From the NCBI RefSeq assembly GCF_946479415.1, contig NZ_CAMLFY010000116.1, positions 1 to 14,082 on the forward strand: a stretch of DNA of 14,082 nucleotides, written 5' to 3'. Shown one piece after another: positions 1-7,408 of this stretch; the first letter of the stretch is position 1, and each line of letters starts with the position of its first letter. The DNA is from an uncultured Shinella sp. (GTDB lineage: Bacteria; Pseudomonadota; Alphaproteobacteria; Rhizobiales; Rhizobiaceae). The notes beneath the pieces are model-generated. The model was not told the DNA's origin. It did not search any database and saw nothing but the letters and a program-made list of their open reading frames with translations. A program made the position numbers and the translations under genes.

Positions 1-1
1 C

Positions 2-2830
2 ATGCTGACCGGCCGCGCCTTCGCCGTCGAGCCGGTCAAGATTTCCCGTGACGACACCGCACTCGATCTGACGGCCACCACCGAGATCTACAGCGGCCGC
101 GGCGAGGCCTTCCAGGTTTCCACCGCTCCCGGCACCGACGGCATCGTGCGCCGCATCGAGGTGCGCGCTACCTCCGAGGAACACCAGGGCGACTGGGCCG
201 TCTTCGCGCTCGCCAATGTCTCGGAAGAGCAGATCGACCGCCTGATCGTCGCCCCGCACTTCCGCCTCGTGCAATCCAAGCTGTTCTGGCCGGATCTCGG
301 CGCCAAGCGCATCATCTCGATCACCCCGAGCGAAGGTTTTGCGCTCGACCGCCAGCAGAGCGAGGAAGCCGATGTCTTCCGCATCACGCTCAACCCCGGC
401 ACGGTCGTCACATTCGTCGCCGAGCTTGCGACCCCGGACCTGCCGCAGATCTATCTCTGGGAACCGGACGCCTACAAGGACACGGTCAACGCCTTCACGC
501 TCTATCGCGGCATCGTGCTCGGCATTGCCGGCCTGCTTGCGGTGTTCCTCACCATCCTCTTCGTGGTGAAGGGCACCTCCATGCTGCCGGCGACGGCAGC
601 GCTTGCCTGGGCGGTGCTCGGCTATATCTGCGTCGATTTCGGTTTCCTGTCGAAGCTCATCAGCATCACGGCCGGCGACGAGCGAATATGGCGCGCGGGA
701 ACGGAAGTGTTCCTGGCGGCGGGCCTCGTGGTCTTCCTCTTCACCTATCTCAATCTCAACCGCTGGCACGCGCATCTCTCTTACGCGACGCTCGCCTGGA
801 TCCTCGGCCTCGGCCTGCTCTTCGGTGTGGCGATCTACGATCCGCCGATCGCCTCGGGCATCGCCCGCCTGTCCTTCGCGCTGACCGGCACCGTCGGCAT
901 CGTGCTCATCGCCTATCTCGGCTTCAACCGCTACGACCGCGCCATCCTGCTGGTGCCCGCCTGGGCACTGATCCTCGTCTGGCTGTTCGGCGCCTGGCTG
1001 ACGGTGACGGGCCAACTCAACAACGACATCATCCAGCCGGCGCTCGGCGGCGGCCTCGTGCTGATCGTGCTGCTCATAGGCTTCACGGTGATGCAGCACG
1101 CCTTTGCCGGCGGCGCCTATAGCCAGGGCCTGTTCTCCGATCTGGAGCGCCAGTCGCTGGCGCTGACGGGTTCGGGCGATACGGTCTGGGATTGGGACGT
1201 GGCGCGCGACCGCGTCGTCACCATTCCCGACATTTCCATCCAGCTCGGCCTCGCGCCCGGCGTCATGCACGGCCCGGCGCGCAACTGGCTGCCGCGCCTG
1301 CATCCCGACGACCGCGACCGTTTCCGCGCCACGCTGGACGTGCTCCTGGAACACCGCAAGGGCCGGCTCAACCATCAGTTCCGCGTGCGCGCCGAGGATG
1401 GCCACTATCACTGGCTCTCCATCCGTGCGCGTCCCGTGCTCGGTGCCAATGGCGAAATCATCCGCTGCGTCGGCACGATCATCGACATCACCGAACAGCG
1501 CAATTCCGTCGATCGCCTGCTTCAGGACGCCCTGCACGACAACCTGACCGGCCTGCCGAACCGCCAGGTCTTCCTCGACCGGCTCCAGTCGATCCTGTCC
1601 TTGACCGGCAGTTCCGAGAATGTGCGCCCGACCGTGCTGACCATCGACATCGACCGCTACAAGCAGGTCAACGATGCGCTCGGCATTGCCGCCGGCGACA
1701 ATATCCTGATCGCGCTCACCCGCCGCCTGCGCCGTCTTTTGAAGCAGCAGGACACGCTGGCGCGCCTCTCCGGCGACCAGTTCGGCCTGATCCTGATGTC
1801 GGAGCGCGATCCGGCCAAGGTCGCCGATTTCGCCGATGCGGTCAGCAAGGCGATCATGGTGCCGATCAATTTCGGCGGCCGCGAGATCATCCTGACGGCC
1901 TCCATCGGCCTCGTCTCCTGGGTCGACCAGCAGGAGGATGCGCCGGGCCTGCTCAACGATGCCGAGCTTGCCATGTACCGGGCGAAAAAGGCCGGCGGCA
2001 ACCGCGTCGAACCGTTCCGCCCCGCCTTCCGTACCTTCGGCGCCGACCGTCTCCAGATCGAGACGGACCTGCGCCGCGCCATCGAGCGTAAGGAACTGTC
2101 GCTGGTCTATCAGCCGATCGTGCGGCTGAAGGATGCCGAGATCGCCGGCTTCGAGGCCTTGATGCGCTGGGATCACCCCAAGCGCGGCAATATCTCGCCG
2201 GCCGAATTCATCCCGATCGCCGAGGCCTCCGACCTCATCAACCAGCTCGGCCTCTTCGCCTTCGACAAGGCCGCAAGCGACCTGATGGACTGGCAGCTCC
2301 AGACCGGCGACCTGCCCGTCTTCGTCTCGGTCAACCTGTCGAGCGCGCAGCTCCTCAACAACGAGCTGTACAACGACGTGCGCGCCGCACTCGCCAAGAC
2401 CCGCTGCGAGCCGCAGAAGCTCAAGCTGGAACTCACCGAATCCATCGTCATGGAGAACCCGGAGCAGGCCCGCCTCATTCTCACGAAGCTGAAGGATATC
2501 GGCCTTGGCCTGGCGCTCGACGATTTCGGCACCGGCCATTCCTCGCTCTCCTACCTCACCCGCTTCCCCTTCGATACGATCAAGATCGACAAGGCGCTGG
2601 TGCGCGACGGGTCCGACAAACGCGGCGTGCTGCTGCGCTCCGTCATCTCCATGGCGCGGGAACTGGAGATGCAGGTGGTGGCCGAGGGCATCGAGTCCGA
2701 AGAGGATGCGATCGAACTCGGCAATATGGGCTGCGAATTCGGCCAGAGCTACCTCTTCGGCCCGCCGATCGGCTATGATTCGGTACAGCGGCTGCTGAAG
2801 GAGCGGTTTCCGCTGATGAAGCGGGCGTAA
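2..2830 (+). CDS. Membrane-bound sensor with PAS, degenerate GGDEF and intact EAL (probable c-di-GMP phosphodiesterase); 5' end probably cut
   Basis: The visible 942 residues hold, in order, a periplasmic region (about 10-160) resembling the extracellular sensor of 7TMR-DISM proteins, a hydrophobic block with about seven TM helices (about 165-370), a PAS domain (about 385-505), a GGDEF domain (about 505-670) and an EAL domain (about 685-935). The GGDEF signature reads SGDQF (590-594), so cyclase activity is unlikely, although GTP could still bind. The EAL domain keeps the EAL motif (718-720), the ELTE segment, DDFGTG (840-845), the K of TIKID and the AEGIE segment, which predicts hydrolysis of c-di-GMP at the inner membrane. 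The ATG lies one base from the window edge with no RBS visible. The first residues (LTGRAFAVEP) look like the tail of a signal peptide, so the true start is probably upstream. The signal sensed is unknown. The gene converges on the metallopeptidase gene, with nine bases between the stops. Confidence 0.9.
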   Translation: MLTGRAFAVEPVKISRDDTALDLTATTEIYSGRGEAFQVSTAPGTDGIVRRIEVRATSEEHQGDWAVFALANVSEEQIDRLIVAPHFRLVQSKLFWPDLGAKRIISITPSEGFALDRQQSEEADVFRITLNPGTVVTFVAELATPDLPQIYLWEPDAYKDTVNAFTLYRGIVLGIAGLLAVFLTILFVVKGTSMLPATAALAWAVLGYICVDFGFLSKLISITAGDERIWRAGTEVFLAAGLVVFLFTYLNLNRWHAHLSYATLAWILGLGLLFGVAIYDPPIASGIARLSFALTGTVGIVLIAYLGFNRYDRAILLVPAWALILVWLFGAWLTVTGQLNNDIIQPALGGGLVLIVLLIGFTVMQHAFAGGAYSQGLFSDLERQSLALTGSGDTVWDWDVARDRVVTIPDISIQLGLAPGVMHGPARNWLPRLHPDDRDRFRATLDVLLEHRKGRLNHQFRVRAEDGHYHWLSIRARPVLGANGEIIRCVGTIIDITEQRNSVDRLLQDALHDNLTGLPNRQVFLDRLQSILSLTGSSENVRPTVLTIDIDRYKQVNDALGIAAGDNILIALTRRLRRLLKQQDTLARLSGDQFGLILMSERDPAKVADFADAVSKAIMVPINFGGREIILTASIGLVSWVDQQEDAPGLLNDAELAMYRAKKAGGNRVEPFRPAFRTFGADRLQIETDLRRAIERKELSLVYQPIVRLKDAEIAGFEALMRWDHPKRGNISPAEFIPIAEASDLINQLGLFAFDKAASDLMDWQLQTGDLPVFVSVNLSSAQLLNNELYNDVRAALAKTRCEPQKLKLELTESIVMENPEQARLILTKLKDIGLGLALDDFGTGHSSLSYLTRFPFDTIKIDKALVRDGSDKRGVLLRSVISMARELEMQVVAEGIESEEDAIELGNMGCEFGQSYLFGPPIGYDSVQRLLKERFPLMKRA

Positions 2831-2838
2831 GGACGCCC
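2823..2838. terminator. Short hairpin between convergent stop codons
   Basis: A perfect 6-bp stem (GGGCGT/ACGCCC) around the loop AAGG spans the stop of the EAL gene and ends just before the stop codon of the convergent metallopeptidase gene. There is no T-tract on either side, so it may only protect 3' ends or weakly terminate. Confidence 0.3.
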
Positions 2839-2839
2839 A

Positions 2840-3901
2840 CTATGTCGCCGACTTGCGGACCAGCCGGTTGATGAAATCGAGTTTTTCGACGACCGGTGGC
2901 GGCAGCACGAAGGGGTAGCTGTCCGGTTGGCCCATGGAGCGCTGAATGGCGTTCATGGCGACGGAGAGCGGGATCCAGCTTTCGACGAGGCGGCCCGCGT
3001 TCGGGGCACGGTAGGGGTCGAAGGTGACCTCGGCTTCCAGCTCCTCGTGCCCCTTCGGATCCGTGTTGAGACCGAAGGCGCGCGCGGTTTCCAAGGTATC
3101 GACGATGTGGAAGAAATGCGCCCAGCATTCGGCAAAATCCTCCGCCGGGTGGCAGCTCGCATAGGTGCTGATGAAATTCAGCGGCCAGTCGGCGGGCGGG
3201 CCTTGCTCGTAGTTGTGCTGGAGGGCGGCGGCATAGTCCGCGCGTTCATCGCCGAACAGGCGGCGTGCTTCCTCCAAGGTCGCGTCGTCGCGAATGAGCT
3301 GCGTCCAGTAGAAATGGCCGATCTCGTGGCGGAAATGGCCGAGCAGCGTGCGGTAGGGTTCGTCCATCGAGACGCGCACGCTTTCGCGCACCTCGTCATC
3401 GGCCTCGGCGGCGCGCAGGCTGATCAGGCCGTCCTCGTGGCCGGTCATGGCGGCCGCGATCACATTGCCGTCCGCATCCAGTTCGTCGGCGAGGAAATCG
3501 AAGACGAGGCCGCCGGCGGGATCCTCTTCGCGCGTCGGATGCGGCAGTTTCCAGCGCAGGATGGAGTAGAAGAGATGACGCTGTGCAGCACCGATGCGCC
3601 GCCAACGCTCCAAGCCTTTGGGATCGGTCGTCGGCACGATGCGGTTGTGCCGGCAGGCGGGGCAGAAGGCGTGCGGGCTGTCGGCCGGAAGGATCCAATT
3701 GCAGACATCATGCGCGGCGTTGTCGCAGAAACGGTAGAGCCCTTCCCGCGGCGAAATCCGCCAGAACCCCTCGCCTTCCGGAACCAGCGCATGCAGCGTC
3801 ATGTCCTCGGAAAGAAACCCGAGCGAGGAGCCGCAGCGCACGCAGAGGCGATTGTCGAAATGGGTGGTCTGGCCGCAGGTTTCGCAGGTGAAGAGCTTCA
3901 T
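2840..3901 (-). CDS. Putative zinc-ribbon, zinc-binding metallopeptidase (COG4307-type)
   Basis: The 353-residue protein has an N-terminal zinc ribbon with CxxC pairs at C6/C9 and C20/C23. A second cysteine cluster follows at C59, C67, C80 and C83. The catalytic-type motif HEIGH lies at 192-196 and is followed by FYW. Downstream are DERADY (218-223) and HPAEDFAECWAHF (251-263), whose acidic residues could give the remaining zinc ligand. No signal peptide or TM segment is seen, so it is probably cytoplasmic. The layout matches the family annotated as putative zinc-binding metallopeptidase; I know of no established substrate. The ATG at 3901 puts the first zinc-ribbon cysteine at residue 6, but no good Shine-Dalgarno precedes it. 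About 100 bp holding stem-loops separates it from the csbD-like gene upstream on the same strand, so read-through transcription is possible. Confidence 0.85.
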   Translation of the reverse strand: MKLFTCETCGQTTHFDNRLCVRCGSSLGFLSEDMTLHALVPEGEGFWRISPREGLYRFCDNAAHDVCNWILPADSPHAFCPACRHNRIVPTTDPKGLERWRRIGAAQRHLFYSILRWKLPHPTREEDPAGGLVFDFLADELDADGNVIAAAMTGHEDGLISLRAAEADDEVRESVRVSMDEPYRTLLGHFRHEIGHFYWTQLIRDDATLEEARRLFGDERADYAAALQHNYEQGPPADWPLNFISTYASCHPAEDFAECWAHFFHIVDTLETARAFGLNTDPKGHEELEAEVTFDPYRAPNAGRLVESWIPLSVAMNAIQRSMGQPDSYPFVLPPPVVEKLDFINRLVRKSAT

Positions 3902-3931
3902 GATCTATCCGGGAAGAGGCTGCTCTCAGCA

Positions 3932-3967
3932 CGATACCCGCACCGGCCTTCGCCGACACGGGTATCG
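3932..3967. terminator. Large composite stem-loop between csbD-like and metallopeptidase genes
   Basis: Perfect 9-nt arms CGATACCCG (3932-3940) and CGGGTATCG (3959-3967) enclose a second 4-bp stem (CGGC/GCCG, 3944-3955) with a CTTC tetraloop. A smaller 4-bp stem-loop sits beside it at 3919-3930. No T-run follows on either strand. It may end or attenuate csbD transcription before the metallopeptidase gene, or protect an mRNA end. Confidence 0.5.
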
Positions 3968-3977
3968 AATTCCATCC

Positions 3978-3994
3978 GGGGCCGCGCTGGCCCC
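3978..3994 (-). terminator. GC-rich hairpin just downstream of the csbD-like gene
   Basis: A perfect 6-bp stem (GGGGCC/GGCCCC, loop GCGCT on the plus strand) lies 8 bases after the csbD stop. It lacks a T-tract, so it is a weak terminator candidate that may act together with the larger stem-loop at 3932-3967. Confidence 0.35.
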
Positions 3995-4002
3995 GCGGCC
4001 TG

Positions 4003-4194
4003 TCAGAGGCGGTCGACCGCGCCCTTGACGGCATCCTTGGCCTTGCCGACAGCCTTCTGGGTCTTGCCCTTGGCTTCCTGGCCGGCGCCTTCGGCGCGCA
4101 GCTTGGAATTGTCGGTTGCCTTGCCGGCGGCCTGCTTTGCCTTGCCGGCCAGTTCGTTTGCGGTGCCCTTGATCTTGTCGCTCGTGCTACCCAC
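4003..4194 (-). CDS. CsbD-family small stress-response protein
   Basis: This 63-residue hydrophilic protein is rich in Lys, Ala and Gly with repeated [14 protein letters not shown] segments. It starts [21 protein letters not shown], the pattern of CsbD-like proteins. The biochemical role of the family is unknown, but its members are typically induced by general stress. I chose GTG at 4194 over ATG at 4200 because the AGGAG at about 4202-4206 is only one base from the ATG but 7 bases from the GTG. An in-frame extension to 4257 has no family resemblance. The promoter at 4240-4264 matches the EcfG stress sigma consensus, fitting a general-stress gene. Confidence 0.87.
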   Translation of the reverse strand: MGSTSDKIKGTANELAGKAKQAAGKATDNSKLRAEGAGQEAKGKTQKAVGKAKDAVKGAVDRL

Positions 4195-4239
4195 CGTCAT
4201 ACTCCTGTTGTTGCGGCGTGTTCCTTCACGCGGCGAGAC

Positions 4240-4264
4240 AACGGCGAAGCGCCGCACAAGTTCC
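4240..4264 (-). promoter_or_regulatory. EcfG-type (general stress response) promoter for the csbD-like gene
   Basis: Read on the minus strand, GGAAC (4264-4260), a 16-bp spacer and CGTT (4243-4240) match the GGAAC-N16/17-CGTT consensus of alphaproteobacterial EcfG/RpoE2 sigma factors. The predicted transcription start is near 4233, giving a leader of about 40 nt before the GTG at 4194. The element lies in the short gap after the yqgE stop, so csbD can be transcribed independently of yqgE. Confidence 0.75.
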
Positions 4265-4289
4265 GAAGAGAATTGGATTGTTGCCGATC

Positions 4290-4895
4290 TCAGGCGTGGC
4301 CGGCTTCCATCGACAGCATGGCGGGTGTGATGCCCATCAGGCCCAGCGCGCGCTCGTATTTGCTGTCGAGATTGGTGTCGAAGATCAGCTCTTCCTGGGC
4401 CGGGCAGCTCAGCCAGCCATTGTTGCCGATCTCGTTTTCGATCTGCCCTGCGCCCCAGCCGGCATAACCGAGCATCATCAGGCCGCGCTGCGGACCAGCT
4501 CCGCGGGAAATGGCGCGCACGATATCGAGCGTCGCCGTCAGCGAAATATCGTCGCTGACGGGAATGGAGGATTCGGACATGTAGTCATCCGAATGCAGCA
4601 CGAAGCCGCGGCCGCTCTCGACCGGGCCGCCGCAGCGGATGGGGAAATTCAGCGTCGAGCCCGGCAGGCGGATCACCTCGTCCTCGCCGACGAGATCGAG
4701 GTGCAGCAGCACATCGGAAAAGCTCAATTGCTGCGGACGGTTGATGACGAAACCCATCGCGCCGTCCTCGGAATGCGCGCAGATATAGACGACGGTGCGG
4801 GCAAAATTGGCATCGGCCATGCCCGGCATGGCGATCAGGAACTGACCGTCAAGGAAGCCACGTTCTCGTTTGTTTTTCAGAACCGAGATAGCCAT
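4290..4895 (-). CDS. YqgE/AlgH family protein (DUF179)
   Basis: The 201-residue soluble protein has the conserved N-terminal block [15 protein letters not shown] (12-26), followed by [21 protein letters not shown], an IRCGGPV segment and [15 protein letters not shown]. These are hallmarks of the YqgE/AlgH fold. AlgH was first linked to alginate regulation in Pseudomonas, but the general function is not established. The start at 4895 fits the usual family length (about 185-200) and the close approach of the conserved block to the N-terminus. In-frame ATGs at 4937 and 4970 would add an unrelated basic extension. No strong Shine-Dalgarno is visible at 4895. It is divergent from the exported DsbD-like gene across 175 bp, in which I see no clear promoter. 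Confidence 0.9.
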   Translation of the reverse strand: MAISVLKNKRERGFLDGQFLIAMPGMADANFARTVVYICAHSEDGAMGFVINRPQQLSFSDVLLHLDLVGEDEVIRLPGSTLNFPIRCGGPVESGRGFVLHSDDYMSESSIPVSDDISLTATLDIVRAISRGAGPQRGLMMLGYAGWGAGQIENEIGNNGWLSCPAQEELIFDTNLDSKYERALGLMGITPAMLSMEAGHA

Positions 4896-5070
4896 GATGG
4901 GGGACAGCCTACCAATTCGCCGCCAAATGAAAAGCATTCTTTTTGACCGGCGCGGCATGCCAGCCCTCACAGAAGAGCTATGGCTCGTTCACGCCCAATC
5001 AAGCATTTATGATGACCTTATCCGTGTTTGTCGCTGGAAAGGCGGCGCGGGCGGCGCTAGATATTCGTCT

Positions 5071-5862
5071 ATGAAACGCTTGGAAACCGCTGCTTTCGCG
5101 CTGCTTTTCGCCTGTTCTCCCGCTCTCGCCGCGACTTCGTCCTGGGTCGAGACGCCGGGTGGCGACGTGCGCCTCATCGCGCTGCCGGCCGATGCCGACG
5201 GCACGGTGCGCGCCATGCTCGATATCCGGCTGCACGACGGCTGGAAGACCTATTGGCGCGATCCCGGCGGCAGCGGCATTCCGCCGTCGGTTGCCATCAG
5301 CGGCGCGGAACTGACCGCCGTCGGCTTTCCCGCGCCCAAACGCCTCGGCGACCAGACCAACCACTATATCGGCTATGACGCGCCGGTGCGCCTGCCGCTG
5401 ACGCTCGCCAAGCCGGAGGGCGGCGCGATTACCGCCACCGTCTTTCTCGGCGTCTGCAAGGACATCTGCATCCCCGTGCAGGCGGAGCTGACGGCGGATG
5501 CGAGCGCCGAGAGCTTTGCCAATCCATTGGAAGCGATGGCGATCTCGGATGCCGACGCGACGCTGCCGCATGGCGCGGGCAATGGTTTCAAGCCCTTGTC
5601 CGGGCAATGGGCCGCCGACGGCAAGAGCATTTCCGTGCGCTTCGAGGCGCCCGCAGAGGGCGCGCTGCCGGATGTTTTCCTCTCGGGAACCTCGACCTTC
5701 GAATTCGGCGCGGCCGGTCCGGTGCGGCGCGATGGCGGCGTCTTCGTCGCCGAGGTGCCGGTGCTGCACAAGCCGAAGGTCTTCGACCTCGCCAAAAACC
5801 CGATCAAGCTGACGGTCAGGGCCGGCGACAAGACGATGGAAAGCCCGCTTGCCATCGAGTGA
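5071..5862 (+). CDS. Exported DsbD-alpha-like (thiol:disulfide interchange N-terminal domain) protein
   Basis: The 263-residue protein begins with a signal peptide (MKRLETAAFALLFACSPALA, cleavage near residue 21). The rest resembles only the periplasmic N-terminal domain of DsbD/ScsB: HDGWKTYWRDPG near 51-62, then VFLGVCKDICIPV with the Cys pair C129/C133. There are no DsbD membrane helices and no thioredoxin-like C-terminal domain, so it would need a separate electron donor such as a CcdA-like protein. Thiol-disulfide exchange in the periplasm is inferred. C15 sits in LFAC, which is a poor lipobox, so a lipoprotein is less likely. The ATG at 5071 is chosen because it starts the signal peptide; upstream in-frame codons run back over yqgE. 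The peroxiredoxin gene follows after 73 bp. Confidence 0.82.
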   Translation: MKRLETAAFALLFACSPALAATSSWVETPGGDVRLIALPADADGTVRAMLDIRLHDGWKTYWRDPGGSGIPPSVAISGAELTAVGFPAPKRLGDQTNHYIGYDAPVRLPLTLAKPEGGAITATVFLGVCKDICIPVQAELTADASAESFANPLEAMAISDADATLPHGAGNGFKPLSGQWAADGKSISVRFEAPAEGALPDVFLSGTSTFEFGAAGPVRRDGGVFVAEVPVLHKPKVFDLAKNPIKLTVRAGDKTMESPLAIE

Positions 5863-5875
5863 CCGTCGCCTATAG
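5848..5875 (+). promoter_or_regulatory. Weak candidate sigma-70-like promoter for the peroxiredoxin gene
   Basis: CTTGCC (5848-5853) and CTATAG (5870-5875) are separated by 16 bp and resemble the rhizobial CTTGAC-N17-CTATAT pattern. The element overlaps the 3' end of the DsbD-like gene. It is a pattern match only. A small 5-bp stem (CGGCC/GGCCG, 5885-5900) would lie at the start of the transcript. Confidence 0.3.
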
Positions 5876-5935
5876 TCCCCTCCCCGGCCTTTTTCGGCCG
5901 CCCGCCCTAGATATGCATCTGACAGGAGAGACGCC

Positions 5936-6421
5936 GTGACCATTGCCGTTGGAGACAAGCTGCCCGAGCTCAAGATCAAGGAACGCACGCCGGATGGTCC
6001 CGCCGAGGTCTCGACCGAAGACCTCTTCAAGGGCAAGCGCGTCGTGCTCTTCGCCGTCCCCGGTGCCTTCACGCCCACCTGCTCGCTGAACCACCTGCCG
6101 GGCTACCTGGAAAACCGTGACGCCATTCTTGGCAAGGGCGTGGACGACATCGCCGTCGTCGCCGTCAACGACCATCACGTCATGGGCGCCTGGGCCAATT
6201 CCACGGGCGGTGCGGGCAAGCTGCGCTTCCTCGCCGACTGGGACGCCGCCTTCACCAAGGCGCTCGGCATGGATGTCGATCTCTCCGCCGGCACGCTCGG
6301 TGTGCGCTCCAAGCGCTATTCCATGCTCGTCGAGGACGGCGTGGTGAAGACGCTGAATGTCGAGGAAAGCCCCGGCCAGGCGGCCGTCTCTGGCGCCGCC
6401 GCGATGATCGAGCAGCTCTGA
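5936..6421 (+). CDS. Prx5-type peroxiredoxin (AhpC/TSA, thiol peroxidase), single cysteine
   Basis: The 161-residue protein reduces H2O2 and alkyl hydroperoxides through a peroxidatic thiol. The Prx5 active-site segment PGAFTPTCS places this Cys at C49, and the family segments VAVNDHHVMGAW and SKRYSMLVEDG follow. C49 is the only cysteine in the protein. The position used for a second Cys in plant type II enzymes is Val here, so recycling probably uses glutaredoxin/glutathione or another external thiol. It has no signal peptide and is cytoplasmic. The start is GTG with a good AGGAG at about 5924-5928. R. etli prxS belongs to the same broad class, but orthology was not tested. A 10-bp-stem hairpin follows the stop. 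Confidence 0.92.
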   Translation: MTIAVGDKLPELKIKERTPDGPAEVSTEDLFKGKRVVLFAVPGAFTPTCSLNHLPGYLENRDAILGKGVDDIAVVAVNDHHVMGAWANSTGGAGKLRFLADWDAAFTKALGMDVDLSAGTLGVRSKRYSMLVEDGVVKTLNVEESPGQAAVSGAAAMIEQL

Positions 6422-6434
6422 GCGAGCGGCCTTC

Positions 6435-6472
6435 GATACGGGGCGCGCGCACGCGTGTCGGTGCCCCGTATC
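6435..6472. terminator. Bidirectional hairpin between peroxiredoxin and LysR genes
   Basis: Perfect 10-nt arms GATACGGGGC (6435-6444) and GCCCCGTATC (6463-6472) flank an 18-nt loop. The right arm overlaps two bases of the lysR stop codon. No T-run follows on either side, so it is terminator-like rather than a textbook intrinsic terminator. Confidence 0.55.
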
Positions 6473-7352
6473 AACCTTGCGGCAGGACCCGCATTTCCCG
6501 GATGAGCCAGCGCTCGAGCGCCAGGGTGTCGGGGTGGCCGGCCAGATGCGGCGCGATCCATAGGACCAGCCGGCGCGGCCCCTGGCAGAAGCCGAGCGGC
6601 GCAACGAGCCTTTTCGAAGCGATGTGATCGGCAACGAGCATCTGGGGCACGACGGCGACGCCGAGACCGAAGATCGCGGCCTGAATCAGCAGATAGAAAT
6701 GTTCGAAGGTGGAGCGCGGCTCCAGCGGCAATTCCTCGCAGCCCGCTGCCATTTGCCATTCGTCGAAGGCCTGGGCGCGCGTGCGCGTTCCCAAGAGGGC
6801 GGCATCCACAAGGTCCGCCGGACCGGAAATCGGGTTCTGCGTCAGATAGGACGGCGCGCAGACAGGCCCGATCTCTTCGGCGCCGAGATCGCGGATCACC
6901 GCACCGGGCGGCGGCTCGATGACGCTGGCGCGGATGGCGATGCTGATCTTGTCGCGCATGAAGTCGATGCGGTCGTAGTTCATGTTGAACTGTATCTCGA
7001 CATGCGGATGGCGCGCATGAAACCGGCCGATGCGCGGAATGATCCATTCCATCATGATGGACGACGAGCAGGACAGCGTCAGCGGCCCCGGCCTGACGCG
7101 CTCGATGCTCGTCTCGATGATCGCGAAGGCGCTCGCCAGGCCTTCCGCAAGGCGCGCACCCTCCAGCGTCGGCTCGCTGGTGCGCGCACCGCGCGACAGA
7201 AGCAGCACGCCAAGCGTCTCCTCCAGTGAGCGAATATGACGGCTCACCGCACCATGCGTAACGCAAAGCTCCGCCGCAGCACGCGTCATGGAGCGGTGCC
7301 GGGCCACGGCCTCGAAGACCTTCAGGGCATTCAGCGAGGGCAGAGGGCGCAC
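6471..7352 (-). CDS. LysR-family transcriptional regulator (GcvA-like N-terminus)
   Basis: The 293-residue protein has an N-terminal winged HTH (about 5-62) with SMTRAAAELCVTHGAVSRHIRSLEE as the recognition region (about 21-45). A LysR substrate-binding domain follows (about 87-285), with the typical RISIAIRAS- and LGVAVVPQ-like segments. The starting segment LPSLNALKVFEAVARH is common in the GcvA/AmpR branch. GTG at 7352 is preferred over TTG at 7358 because AAGGAG is 9 bases from the GTG but only 3 from the TTG. It is divergent from the MFS transporter gene across 213 bp that hold operator-like palindromes. The usual LysR logic makes it the probable regulator of that transporter and of itself. 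The inducer is unknown. Confidence 0.92.
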   Translation of the reverse strand: MRPLPSLNALKVFEAVARHRSMTRAAAELCVTHGAVSRHIRSLEETLGVLLLSRGARTSEPTLEGARLAEGLASAFAIIETSIERVRPGPLTLSCSSSIMMEWIIPRIGRFHARHPHVEIQFNMNYDRIDFMRDKISIAIRASVIEPPPGAVIRDLGAEEIGPVCAPSYLTQNPISGPADLVDAALLGTRTRAQAFDEWQMAAGCEELPLEPRSTFEHFYLLIQAAIFGLGVAVVPQMLVADHIASKRLVAPLGFCQGPRRLVLWIAPHLAGHPDTLALERWLIREMRVLPQG

Positions 7353-7368
7353 GTGCAAAGGCTCCTTA

Positions 7369-7408
7369 TCTCGTCATACCTGTGATCTGAAGTCACATCT
7401 TAACGAGA
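7369..7408. promoter_or_regulatory. Nested inverted repeats, candidate LysR operator
   Basis: An inner palindrome TGTGA-N7-TCACA (7381-7397) contains a T-N11-A LysR-box core (TGATCTGAAGTCA). It is almost concentric with an outer pair TCTCGT (7369-7374) and ACGAGA (7403-7408). It sits just upstream of the lysR RBS, a typical place for an autoregulatory LysR site that also acts on the divergent gene. Binding by this LysR is inferred. Confidence 0.55.

Noticed and set aside
2927..4330. Open frame of 467 codons on the plus strand opposite the metallopeptidase and csbD-like genes
   Set aside because: It runs through the coding strands of three minus-strand features, including the stem-loops and the EcfG promoter, and no family is recognisable.
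4896..5070. Divergent promoter region between yqgE and the DsbD-like gene
   Set aside because: Several weak hexamer pairs can be drawn on both strands, but none has both good boxes and correct spacing, so no promoter is called.
4999..6078. Open frame of 359 codons on the minus strand opposite the DsbD-like gene
   Set aside because: It is antisense to a gene with a signal peptide and family motifs, has a shadow-like composition and shows no recognisable domain.
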